Below are positions 52,727-60,643 of a stretch of 64,000 nucleotides of DNA, in pieces. The DNA lies in assembly GCA_965198795.1 (NCBI GenBank), contig OZ240674.1, forward strand, positions 2,976,001 through 3,040,000. The letters run 5' to 3'. This stretch comes from G965198795 sp965198795. GTDB lineage: Bacteria > Pseudomonadota > Alphaproteobacteria > Rhodospirillales > Casp-alpha2. The first letter of the stretch is position 1; each line of letters begins with the position of its first letter. The position numbers and the translations under genes are program-made. The notes under the pieces were generated by a model. The model was not told the origin of the DNA. It saw only the letters and a list, made by a program, of their open reading frames with translations, and searched no databases.

Positions 52727-54979
52727 ATGGCCCAAGGCGCGGCGGCGGGGGCAGAATCCGCCAAACGGAAGTTCAATAAATTCGCGATCAGCATGATGGC
52801 GGGAATGGCTGCGGCCATCACCGCCGCCGTGCTGCTGACGTTTAAATATGTTGAAGCGGAAAAAGAGCGTGATCTGCAAGGCTGGCAAGTCCGCCTTAGC
52901 ATCGTCGCGGACAGCCGCCTCGCCTCCGTCAATGAATGGCTGGATTTGAATTTCAGTTATATCCGGGATCTCACTCAAAACGCCTCGCTCCAGCTCTATC
53001 TTGCTGAAATTGCCGCGTCCAGGGCTAGCGGCGGCACGGGGGGAGAGAACGATCTCTCTGTTCTCGGCGGCGATGACAACCGTGTTGACGATCTGGCGAT
53101 CCTTGGCCTGGACACCCCGGTCGAGGGTGAAGACGCCGGTGAGGATGCTTCATTCGAGTTCTTGCGGAACCTGCTTATCGTCACGGCGGAACGTTCGGGT
53201 TTCAAGGCTCCGCCTCCGGTTGGCGAAGTCGCCGCCAATGTGGAACGCGCCGGCGTGGCCGGGCTGGGTCTTTTGGATGCAAATCTCGATACGGTCATCG
53301 CAACGCCGGATATGCCGCCCGTCACCGCGCATCTTAAAAAAGCCGCTCGCGCCGCCCTTGATGGGAACCCCACCGTCATCGACATGTACCGGGGCCCGGA
53401 CAATCGCGCCGCCATCGGTTTCGCGCTGCCTGTCTTCGCATCTCAAGGGACGGGCGCCGGCGCCAAGGCCATCGGTGTCGCCATGGGGGTGCGGCATGTG
53501 GGCAAGGACCTGCTCGACCGCCTGAAACAACCTGGCGAACTCTTAGAGACGGCGGAAACAATCATTGTCCGGGCCGTGCCCAACGGCGTCGAATACATCA
53601 CGCCCTTACTGGACGGCGCCGGGCCCATGGAAAAACGACTCGCCATCGACACGCCGAACCTGGCTGCTTCTTACGCGTTGGAACGACCGGGAGGCTTCGG
53701 GCTAAAACGAAATTACGCCGGCGAGGATGTTCTTGTTGCGTCGCGCGCCTTCGTATCGGCTCCCTGGGTTTTGATGCGGATGATCACGGAAGAAGAAGCC
53801 CTCGCCTCGACGGAGAGCAGGCTGCGCACAATTCTGATCGTCGCCGTGCTAATTATCGTCGGCGTGACCATCACCATTTTCGCGGTCTGGAGCCATGGCG
53901 CGTCGGTCCGCGCATCGCAAGCCCTCGCCGATATGGAGCTTGCCGTCGAACGATTCGGCAATCTGGCGAAATTCATGAAAGTCGTAACCAACAGCCAGCC
54001 GACGGAAATCATCGCGGTTGACGCAGACGCCCATTACACGTTCGCCAACGAGCCGGCGGCGATAGCAGCCGGGGTCGAACCGGACGACTTGATGGGAAAA
54101 ACCATGGCCAGCGTCATGGGACCCGCGCGCGCGCAAGCCATAACGGAAATAAACAACCAGGTCTTTCGGACATTCGAGCGCGAGCGGCACGTCCTTACCT
54201 TTAACGGGGACGCGGCGCGGGACGAAGACATCCTGGTTCTAAAGACCGACCACATCCCATTGAGGGGCGATCGGGATTATCCGCCGGGTGTGTTGGTGGT
54301 GATGGAGGATATTTCCGAACTCACCCGCGAGCGCCGGCGGTCCGAGAGCATCCTGCGTCAATTGATCGACACCCTGGTCAGCGTGGTGGACCGGCGCGAC
54401 CCGTTCTCGGCCAACCATTCCACACGCACGGCTCAAGTGGCCCGCGAAATCGCTCAAGAGATGGGCCTTGACGAGACACAGGTGAAAACCGCGGATATCG
54501 CCGGCAGCTTGATGAACTTGGGCAAAATATTTGTCCCTGCGGACATTCTCACCAAAACGGGTGACCTGACGCCGGAAGAACGCAAAATGCTGGCCGACAC
54601 GCCCTTGGTCACAGTCGAGTTGTTGAAGGGCGTAACGTTCGAGGGACCGGTCCTGAAGACCATCCTGCATATGGGCGAGCATTGGGACGGGACCGGCCGG
54701 TTCGGTGTCGGCGGGGACAGGATTCTGCCGACGTCTCAAGTGCTGGCAGTCGCCAACGCGTTCGTCGGAATGTGCTCCGCCCGGGCGTGGCGCGAAGCCA
54801 TGCCGTTCGAGAAAGCCTGCGGCATTTTGATGAGCGACACAGGCGCCAAGTTCGACCGCCGCCCCGTTGCGGCCTTGGTCAACTTCCTGGAAAACCGGAA
54901 CGGTATGGAAGAATGGGCTCACTTCCGTGATCCGCCCGAGACGGACAAGCGGGCGGCGGACGAACAGACGATCAACTGA
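52727..54979 (+). CDS. Two-TM receptor with periplasmic domain, PAS and degenerate HD-GYP domain
   Basis: A 750-residue protein. A TM segment at about 19-40 and another at 368-389 enclose a periplasmic domain of about 330 residues. A PAS-like domain follows (ITIAVDADAHYTFANEP-like IIAVDADAHYTFANEPAAI, 420-530), then an HD-GYP fold (545-725) with VSVVDRRDPFSANHSTRTAQ. In active HD-GYP enzymes the metal-binding HD dyad precedes -x-G-K and the HHE...GYP motif follows. Here these read SLMNLGK (Met596-Asn597 for HD) and HMGEHWDGTGRF (no HHE, GRF for GYP), and AVADVYDAL has become AVANAFVGM. So it is probably not a c-di-GMP hydrolase but could bind it. The layout recalls LapD, which holds LapG. It is divergent from the LapG-type gene. 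Confidence 0.85.
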   Translation: MAQGAAAGAESAKRKFNKFAISMMAGMAAAITAAVLLTFKYVEAEKERDLQGWQVRLSIVADSRLASVNEWLDLNFSYIRDLTQNASLQLYLAEIAASRASGGTGGENDLSVLGGDDNRVDDLAILGLDTPVEGEDAGEDASFEFLRNLLIVTAERSGFKAPPPVGEVAANVERAGVAGLGLLDANLDTVIATPDMPPVTAHLKKAARAALDGNPTVIDMYRGPDNRAAIGFALPVFASQGTGAGAKAIGVAMGVRHVGKDLLDRLKQPGELLETAETIIVRAVPNGVEYITPLLDGAGPMEKRLAIDTPNLAASYALERPGGFGLKRNYAGEDVLVASRAFVSAPWVLMRMITEEEALASTESRLRTILIVAVLIIVGVTITIFAVWSHGASVRASQALADMELAVERFGNLAKFMKVVTNSQPTEIIAVDADAHYTFANEPAAIAAGVEPDDLMGKTMASVMGPARAQAITEINNQVFRTFERERHVLTFNGDAARDEDILVLKTDHIPLRGDRDYPPGVLVVMEDISELTRERRRSESILRQLIDTLVSVVDRRDPFSANHSTRTAQVAREIAQEMGLDETQVKTADIAGSLMNLGKIFVPADILTKTGDLTPEERKMLADTPLVTVELLKGVTFEGPVLKTILHMGEHWDGTGRFGVGGDRILPTSQVLAVANAFVGMCSARAWREAMPFEKACGILMSDTGAKFDRRPVAALVNFLENRNGMEEWAHFRDPPETDKRAADEQTIN

Positions 54980-55133
54980 ACAGGCCCTCGGCGCAATCAC
55001 GTCGCCCCGCGCGGCCAGCACCCCGCCTCCGTCAACACAGGAAGCGTTAAGACGGCGGTCTCGTCAGGACTTCGCCTTCCTGTCAACAAGTCCGGACCGC
55101 CCGTCCATTCGGAGATCGCGGTTTCGCCCGACT

Positions 55134-55586
55134 CTAGTTCGTATCGATGGTGATGCTCACGCCGCCGCCGGTGTCGGTAACCGAGTAGCCGTCGGACAGG
55201 TCGCCGTCGCCGTTCTTGTCCAAGTCTTTGGCCTTGACGCCCTTCAGCGTCACCGACTGATCCTCGTTGTCCTGGAAAGCGATTTGGACGTCGCCGGTTT
55301 TCTCGTCCTCCCTGAAGATGAGATCGTCCATGTCGAACTCCCGGCCTTGGAATTCGAGGGTGTCCCGCATCATGATGTCCTCAATGATGTCGTGGCCCGA
55401 ATTCGCGTCAAAGACAAAGGTGTCGTCACCAGCCCCGCCGGTCAGCGTGTCGTCACCCTGACCGCCGACGATAACGTCATTACCGCCGCCGCCGTCGATG
55501 TCGTCGTCGCCGGAGCCGCCGACATTCATCGTCACTTCAGTCACCGCCCGGTCGCCGCCACTCTCGTCCGTGGACGTGGCCGTCAC
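55134..55586 (-). CDS. RTX C-terminal part of the split adhesin
   Basis: A 150-residue frame with RTX calcium-binding nonapeptides (GGSGDDDIDGGGGNDVIVGG, GQGDDTLTGGAGDDTFVFDA) and a C-terminal domain like those recognised by type I secretion systems. It is not a separate gene by origin: it continues the upstream frame (TVTATSTDESGG follows NGL) but is shifted by a 10-bp tandem duplication at 55585-55603. It has its own GTG at 55586, though no clear ribosome site. The upstream part ends without this region. Confidence 0.7.
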   Translation of the reverse strand: MTATSTDESGGDRAVTEVTMNVGGSGDDDIDGGGGNDVIVGGQGDDTLTGGAGDDTFVFDANSGHDIIEDIMMRDTLEFQGREFDMDDLIFREDEKTGDVQIAFQDNEDQSVTLKGVKAKDLDKNGDGDLSDGYSVTDTGGGVSITIDTN

Positions 55587-58218
55587 GGTTAAAGACGGTT
55601 AAACCATTGTCCGAGTCCTCCTGCGGCCCGGTGACCTCCAAACCGGCGAGATCGGCCGGTTCAAGCGTATAGGAACCGTCCCCGTTCAACGCGCCCCGGT
55701 TGAGCGTAAAGCCCGCGGGCAGGCCGGAAACGGATATCTCCAGGCTTTCCGCACCGTTCACGTCGGCCAGGGCGGCCGTGACGTCGAGCGGGTAGGTCGC
55801 TGTCTCTTCGGACTTGCCGCCTTCTTTCGGCGCCAGACCCTTGTTGCCAATGACGGAACCATCGCCGAACACAATGGCTTCCACATTGTTGAACGTCAGC
55901 CACCGGCCCCCCTCGCTGATCTGGCCGCTGATCAGGCCATTGTTGTTGGTGACGTTCTGCAGACCATACGAACTCTGGCCCTTAGGAAGCACCAGCACAT
56001 CGTCGCCCGAACCGCCGTCAAGGGACGAGTTTCTCCCGATGCTGCCTTTCAAGATCAAAGTATCATCGCCGGCGCCCAGATTACGGTTCTGCCGGCCTTG
56101 GTTCAGAACCTCGCCGGGGTCGGGGGGCGGCGGCGTCACGATCCGGGCGCCCAACGCGACCTCAAGGGTCGGCGTAGCGGCCCCGATGTCCACCGCGTCC
56201 GTCCCGCCAACGGAGACGGGGGCCGCGCCATCGCTTTCATCGCCGCCTTCGCCGGTCGCCTCGTCCGTCCCGCCAACGGAGACGGAGACCGCGCCATCGC
56301 TTTCATCGCCGCCTTCGCCAGTCGCCCCGTCCGTCCCGCCAACGGAGATGGGGGCCGCGCCATCGCTTTCATCGCCGCCTTCGCCGGTCGCCTCGTCCGT
56401 CCCGCCAACGGAGACGGGGGCCGCGCCATCGCTTTCATCGCCGCCTTCGCCGGTCGCCTCGTCCGTCCCGCCAACGGAGACGGGGGCCGCGCCATCGCTT
56501 TCATCGCCGCCTTCGCCGGTCGCCTCGTCCGTCCCGCCAACGGAGACGGAGACCGCGCCATCGCTTTCATCGCCGCCTTCGCCAGTCGCCCCGTCCGTCC
56601 CGCCAACGGAGATGGGGGCCGCGCCATCGCTTTCATCGCCGCCTTCGCCGGTCGCCTCGTCCGTCCCGCCAACGGAGACGGGGGCCGCGCCATCGCTTTC
56701 ATCGCCGCCTTCGCCGGTCGCCTCGTCCGTCCCGCCAACGGAGACGGAGACCGCGCCATCGCTTTCATCGCCGCCTTCGCCGGTCGCCTCGTCCGTCCCG
56801 CCAACGGAGACGGAGACCGCGCCATCGCTTTCATCGCCGCCTTCGCCAGTCGCCCCGTCCGTCCCGCCAACGGAGATGGGGGCCGCGCCATCGTCATCAC
56901 CGTCTTCGCCGGTCGCAGCGGCGGCTGTGACCGGGCCGCTTCCCAAATCGGAGAGATCAGGAACGCCGCCCTGATCGCCGATTGGGACGGCGCCGCCCTC
57001 ATCCACGAGGAGCGGTTCGGGCGCGATCACGGTTTCGGCGGCTTCCTCTTGTCGGGACCTCGACCGGGACCGAGCTCCAAGTTCCGGTCCGGACCCGCCG
57101 CCGGCGTCACCGGCATTGGCCCTGGCGACCGTGTTCTCGACAAAGCCTTCCAAGCGTTCGCCGAGGGTTGTTTCAATTGTCCGGGCATATTCCGCCTCTT
57201 CCTCTCCGGCGGCCGTTTGAAATTCGTTGAGGTCTTCGGCGCTCGGCTGCCCCGCCTCGCCGTATCTCACGCCGAAATCGTTGCCGTTCGTGGGTTCGCC
57301 ATTGGAGTCTTCCATCGGCAGATGTCTCAGCGACATGGCGAACGTCTCGACAAAGTCGGACTCCGCCCGCGCCTCGGGCTCCGCCGGTTTGACCTGATAG
57401 TTGGTCACGCGGACAAAGTGGTTCGCCTCGTTGACGACCTGGAAGCCGCCGTCGTTGGCGACGATAATTTCGCCGACAAAGCCGTCCGCCTCTTCCATCA
57501 GAACCGCGTTCAGCGAGCCGTCCGCGTCCACTTCGATCCCCACTTGGGTGCCCCGTATCCCGATGGTGGCGACCGGCGTGTCGATCTGCATGGCGTCGGG
57601 GTCGGTCTTGGCGGCCTCGCCGGAGACGAACGTGAAGACCCCTTGCAGGACGGAAAGGGACACGGCGCCTTCCTGCGTCGCCGGATCGTAGATCATCTCG
57701 TCCAGAACCATCTGGCTGTCTTCGGCCATGGCGAAGGTGGTCTCGTCCGCCAACAGAATACCAACGGCGCTGCCTTCCAGCGTTTCCAGAATGTCACCTT
57801 GGAAAACCTGATCGCCCTCGCTGATCTGAACGCGGGAGCCGTCGGCGCGGGTGGCGAACACGGAGCCGGACAATTCCCGCACCGTCCCGATGGGCGCGCC
57901 GTCGGTGCCGCCGATGACCTGGCCATCGCCTTCGAGAGATGCGACCCGCAGTTCGGGCGAACCGGTCAACTCAACCACCATGTCGCCCGGCAGGTTCGTT
58001 CCATCCGCAGACGCCAGCGGCGGCGGCGGCGTCAGCGCATAGTAGTCTCCGACGACCACTTCCGCGCCATCGGGGAATGTTAGAACGACGTCGTTCCCGA
58101 CCGCTTCGAAGGTCGCGTCGCCAAGGGACAAGTTTTCAGGAAGCCGCAAGACGTCAACGCCCGCCGCCTCAAGGTTGAACCTGGAAGGCGCGTCGCCGAT
58201 GGGCATAATGTCAGCCAT
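55537..58218 (-). CDS. Adhesin-like protein with FecR-like N-terminal module and 22-residue repeats, truncated
   Basis: A protein of about 893 residues from ATG 58218 (MADIMPIGDAPSRFNLEAAG); a GTG at 58239 is an alternative. Residues 110-280 form a FecR-like domain (VRELSGSVFATRADGSRVQI, GDILETLEGSAVGILLADET, IDTPVATIGIRGTQVGIEVD), which resembles the retention modules of large RTX adhesins. A TAAG tetrapeptide follows at about 342-345, a Pro/Glu-rich stretch, then ten or so 22-residue acidic repeats, a calcium-bind-like GDDTLILKG segment and a cadherin-like module (SLEISVSGLPAGFTLNRGAL). The frame ends in NRDGHVHGREWRRPGGD after a 10-bp duplication. Without the RTX end it cannot be secreted by a type I system. 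Confidence 0.75.
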   Translation of the reverse strand: MADIMPIGDAPSRFNLEAAGVDVLRLPENLSLGDATFEAVGNDVVLTFPDGAEVVVGDYYALTPPPPLASADGTNLPGDMVVELTGSPELRVASLEGDGQVIGGTDGAPIGTVRELSGSVFATRADGSRVQISEGDQVFQGDILETLEGSAVGILLADETTFAMAEDSQMVLDEMIYDPATQEGAVSLSVLQGVFTFVSGEAAKTDPDAMQIDTPVATIGIRGTQVGIEVDADGSLNAVLMEEADGFVGEIIVANDGGFQVVNEANHFVRVTNYQVKPAEPEARAESDFVETFAMSLRHLPMEDSNGEPTNGNDFGVRYGEAGQPSAEDLNEFQTAAGEEEAEYARTIETTLGERLEGFVENTVARANAGDAGGGSGPELGARSRSRSRQEEAAETVIAPEPLLVDEGGAVPIGDQGGVPDLSDLGSGPVTAAAATGEDGDDDGAAPISVGGTDGATGEGGDESDGAVSVSVGGTDEATGEGGDESDGAVSVSVGGTDEATGEGGDESDGAAPVSVGGTDEATGEGGDESDGAAPISVGGTDGATGEGGDESDGAVSVSVGGTDEATGEGGDESDGAAPVSVGGTDEATGEGGDESDGAAPVSVGGTDEATGEGGDESDGAAPISVGGTDGATGEGGDESDGAVSVSVGGTDEATGEGGDESDGAAPVSVGGTDAVDIGAATPTLEVALGARIVTPPPPDPGEVLNQGRQNRNLGAGDDTLILKGSIGRNSSLDGGSGDDVLVLPKGQSSYGLQNVTNNNGLISGQISEGGRWLTFNNVEAIVFGDGSVIGNKGLAPKEGGKSEETATYPLDVTAALADVNGAESLEISVSGLPAGFTLNRGALNGDGSYTLEPADLAGLEVTGPQEDSDNGLTVFNRDGHVHGREWRRPGGD
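55585..55603. repeat. 10-bp tandem duplication that shifts the adhesin frame
   Basis: ACGGTTAAA occurs at 55585-55593 and again at 55595-55603, a unit of 10 bp. Removing one copy joins the upstream reading frame (NGL) to the RTX frame (TVTATSTDE) in phase. So this duplication alone accounts for the split of the adhesin gene. Confidence 0.85.
56200..56892. repeat. 66-bp tandem repeat array, about 10.5 copies
   Basis: The 66-bp unit starts (plus strand) CGTCCCGCCAACGGAGACGG and recurs at 56200, 56266, 56332, 56398, 56464, 56530, 56596, 56662, 56728, 56794 and partly at 56860. It encodes 22 residues (GGTDEATGEGGDESDG core) on the minus strand. Copies differ at a few positions, in two or three types that alternate, which suggests repeated duplication of multi-unit blocks. 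Because 66 is a multiple of three, copy-number change keeps the frame. Confidence 0.95.
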
Positions 58219-58305
58219 TTCGCAGTCTCGCTTCTTCACAACCTCATTTTACGACGGACGTCCGCCCGTTCGCCTCTGAGGCGCAAGTCATTGTTACTTT
58301 GCTTT

Positions 58306-58334
58306 TTTATACGCGCATTTCGCGAACGAGTCAA
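58306..58334 (-). promoter_or_regulatory. Sigma70-type promoter for the adhesin gene
   Basis: Read on the minus strand, TTGACT (58334-58329) and TATAAA (58311-58306) are spaced by exactly 17 bp. The predicted start of transcription lies about 80 bp upstream of the ATG at 58218. The gap 58335-58775 to the right shows no gene or repeat that I can recognise. Confidence 0.6.
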
Positions 58335-58775
58335 ACGGCCGGGGCCAGCGCCGCGGCAGCCGTCGCTCTCATCGCGCTTGCAACCACCGGACCTGTAGCG
58401 CGACGCCTAAAATTGGATTTTGCGACAGGCAAAACTGTCACAGGATTTTTTTGTTTGTCCGAGCGATTCGCCGTCCGGGGGAACCTCGGCGCCCTCGATT
58501 GGCGCAACCGATCCTCGACGGCTTGACCTGTCAGTGGACGTCTTAGGAATAATGTCTAGGTTGCCGCATTTGGTTTTGCCGCCGCTTGTGATGCGGTTCG
58601 CGAGCCCAGATACCGGAACCCTTGGACCACCCTGAAGTGGCCGCCGTAGCCACTAGAGCCGTCGGACTTTCTCAAGGCGTTTGAGCCGACCGGTTGATGG
58701 AGATGGCGCTCCGCTTGATCCCTACCGCTCCCGGCGCCGGGTCATTGCTTAGGATCAGTATACGTGGCATGGGTC

Positions 58776-58975
58776 TTACTCTGGGGGGTCTGGTTTGTAA
58801 AAAACCATCCAGTGCGTTTTAAGGTTCTGGGTTGTGGTGTGGCCGAACAATGGATGGCGGGGGAAGCAGGCAAGCACCTCCCTGATTGGAATTTGCGTCT
58901 CATTCCATTTAAAGATCAGGGTTCCGCCCGGACGCAGCGCCCGCCAGCATCCCCTGAAACCGCTTGGACAGACAG
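58776..58975 (-). pseudogene. C-terminal remnant of a phage-type methyltransferase
   Basis: The minus strand encodes GFRGCWRALRPGG followed by TLIFKWNETQIPIREVLACF and LKTHWMVFYKPD, ending at 58776. This is the C-terminal third of a small SAM-dependent methyltransferase often carried by phages and plasmids. Nothing recognisable of the N-terminal SAM domain is found upstream, so it is a fragment. It overlaps the leader of the 82-residue gene on the plus strand. Confidence 0.5.
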
Positions 58976-58986
58976 GAGACGAACCG

Positions 58987-59235
58987 ATGGAGTTTTCGAG
59001 CGCGGCAAAGGATATGGCGCTCGCGCACGCATTCATGGCCTTGGTGATGTCGCTAAGAGATTCAGGCGCTTTGAATAGCCAGAATTTCTTGGACAACGTC
59101 GCGGGCGCGAGGAACCGCCTCGTGGAATTGGGCCATACGGAATGCGTGGACGCCATGGATGCCATGATGGAACCGGTCGCTCAGGCCTTGGGGTTCGAAC
59201 CGCAAGAGCAAAACCAGCCACGCGGCGGATCGTAG
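58987..59235 (+). CDS. Small hypothetical protein, phage-like context
   Basis: An 82-residue protein from ATG 58987, preceded by AGGAGACGAACCG. It is helical and acidic (DMALAHAFMALVMSLRDSGA; NRLVELGHTECVDAMDAMM). No family is recognised. It lies beside the Cro-like and repressor genes of a phage-type switch. Confidence 0.55.
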   Translation: MEFSSAAKDMALAHAFMALVMSLRDSGALNSQNFLDNVAGARNRLVELGHTECVDAMDAMMEPVAQALGFEPQEQNQPRGGS

Positions 59236-59368
59236 TCGGGCCAGAAATCACGCCCGGCCTTCGAGACCGCCAAGGCTCGCGCCTGGTGTTGACGCGGCAC
59301 CGCGATAATCACCGGGCGCAAGGCCCGCGCCAGCGCGCGAATCAGAAAATTAGGTCGCGAAGACATGA

Positions 59369-59644
59369 TCACGCGGCCTCCTTCGGATCAGGTTGAGAAT
59401 GGGAAGAGTGAGCCGCCGCGGGGCGCGGAATGTCCGAAGGCCACGCAACATCGGTGGGCCAGTGGTCGGAGAGCCATTGGAGGACGCGCTCGGCACGGGA
59501 AATCGTAATGCCGCCACCAGCCCGCAGGTGATCAATCGTCGCGCCACTGCCGGTAGCCAAGCGCGATATCGTCGAGATCGCACGGTTAGTGTGAGATGCG
59601 AAAATATCCGCCAATCGGACGATATGGATGATCGTGTTTTTCAT
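59369..59644 (-). CDS. Cro-like DNA-binding protein of a phage-type switch
   Basis: A 91-residue protein with a helix-turn-helix-like part (AISTISRLATGSGATIDHLR and ITISRAERVLQWLSDHWP). It is divergent from an S24-type repressor gene across 63 bp that hold two 16-bp inverted arms. Size, position and orientation fit a Cro-type regulator. The C-terminus is polar and Pro-rich. The match is to a recalled group of small alphaproteobacterial proteins, not to Cro itself. Confidence 0.6.
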   Translation of the reverse strand: MKNTIIHIVRLADIFASHTNRAISTISRLATGSGATIDHLRAGGGITISRAERVLQWLSDHWPTDVAWPSDIPRPAAAHSSHSQPDPKEAA

Positions 59645-59648
59645 AGCA

Positions 59649-59722
59649 CGAACACCGTGTCATATAATACACGTGCGGCGCAAGTGTTTTTGTGTATCGT
59701 GTCATCTATGACACGGTGTTCG
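59649..59722. promoter_or_regulatory. Operator pair: two perfect 16-bp inverted arms
   Basis: CGAACACCGTGTCATA (59649-59664) and TATGACACGGTGTTCG (59707-59722) are perfect inverted copies, each holding a near-palindrome ACACCGTGT. One arm lies four bases before the Cro-like start; the other contains the repressor's ATG at 59708. A third GTGTCAT lies between them. This is the expected layout of operators shared by two divergent phage regulators. Confidence 0.75.
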
Positions 59723-60631
59723 TTACACACTTTGCGCGGAATAATTTTAAGTCAGGTTGACACTGAAGGGTTGCGACCCTTGGCTAACCGGTTGGGGTTG
59801 GATGTTGGTGCAATACGTGGAGCGATAAACTGTCGGAATCTTACACACGACACAATAAAGGCATTATGCGACGCCCTTGGCCTTGAGTTCTACATCGGCC
59901 CGCCGCGCGACGGCGCGTCCGCCGCCTCTGGTGATCATATATATAAAGAGTCCGGCTCGGCGTCGGGGCCGCCACCCGAAGCGGCCTCGAATGAGACACG
60001 TATGTATAATATGTCGGCCCCGGCGGAACCGCCGCTTGGAGAGAGCGCCGACAGTGACACTATACATAAAATGTCGGCCATACCCGATGCGGACGCGGTG
60101 AGCGACCGCCTCGCCGATGTCTCCGACAAGCTGACCGAAGCCAAGGCCGCGCTTGAGGCTCTGGCGCACACGGCGACGGTGGCGTCTGACGATCCCGCCG
60201 CATATGGCGATTGGCCCGGCGAGGCCCGTCCGGTTCCGGTCGTCGAGGTGGCGAGCGCCGCCGGGGCCGGATCGGCGGCGGATATGGAAACCGTCACCGG
60301 CCGCGTCTGGTTCCGCCGCTCATGGCTCGACGATCACGGCATGGACCCGACGCGATGCGTGGTCATCGGCGTTCGGGGCGATTCCATGGACCCCACTCTT
60401 GTGGACGGGTGTTCCATCCTCGTCGACCGCGCCCGCGTCCGCCGCCGGGCCGGACATATCTATGTGATCCGCACCGGCGACGGCCTCCTCGCCAAGCGGC
60501 TCGGCAAAGACGAGGCGGGCGGCTGGGTCCTCAAAAGCGACAACCAGGTCGAACCCGACCGAGCCTGGTCGGACGACATGGAAGTGGTTGGGGAGGTCCG
60601 ATGGACGGCGAAGTCCTTGCCGGGAGCGTGA
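59708..60631 (+). CDS. S24-type phage repressor (LexA/CI-like)
   Basis: A 307-residue protein. The N-terminal 60 residues are an HTH-like domain (VDTEGLRPLANRLGLDVGAI, RNLTHDTIKALCDALGLEFY). A long low-complexity linker follows. The C-terminal S24 peptidase domain has Ser226 in VVIGVRGDSMDPTLVDGCSI and Lys263 in RTGDGLLAKRLGK, the self-cleavage pair of LexA and CI repressors. It is divergent from the Cro-like gene and its ATG lies inside an operator arm. The linker DNA has three AT-rich patches of TATAA-ATGTCGG type. Confidence 0.85.
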   Translation: MTRCSLHTLRGIILSQVDTEGLRPLANRLGLDVGAIRGAINCRNLTHDTIKALCDALGLEFYIGPPRDGASAASGDHIYKESGSASGPPPEAASNETRMYNMSAPAEPPLGESADSDTIHKMSAIPDADAVSDRLADVSDKLTEAKAALEALAHTATVASDDPAAYGDWPGEARPVPVVEVASAAGAGSAADMETVTGRVWFRRSWLDDHGMDPTRCVVIGVRGDSMDPTLVDGCSILVDRARVRRRAGHIYVIRTGDGLLAKRLGKDEAGGWVLKSDNQVEPDRAWSDDMEVVGEVRWTAKSLPGA

Positions 60632-60643
60632 CTATATAAGGCG

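Noticed and set aside
56200..56892. Regular 66-bp repeats considered as a CRISPR array
   Set aside because: There are no unique spacers; the whole unit repeats and is coding and in frame.
56098..58083. Long plus-strand frames across the adhesin repeats
   Set aside because: They arise because the 66-bp repeat is open in several frames; the minus strand has the FecR and RTX domains and the promoter.
58240..58775. A gene in the gap right of the adhesin promoter
   Set aside because: Short plus-strand frames have no ribosome site or domain; nothing supports coding.
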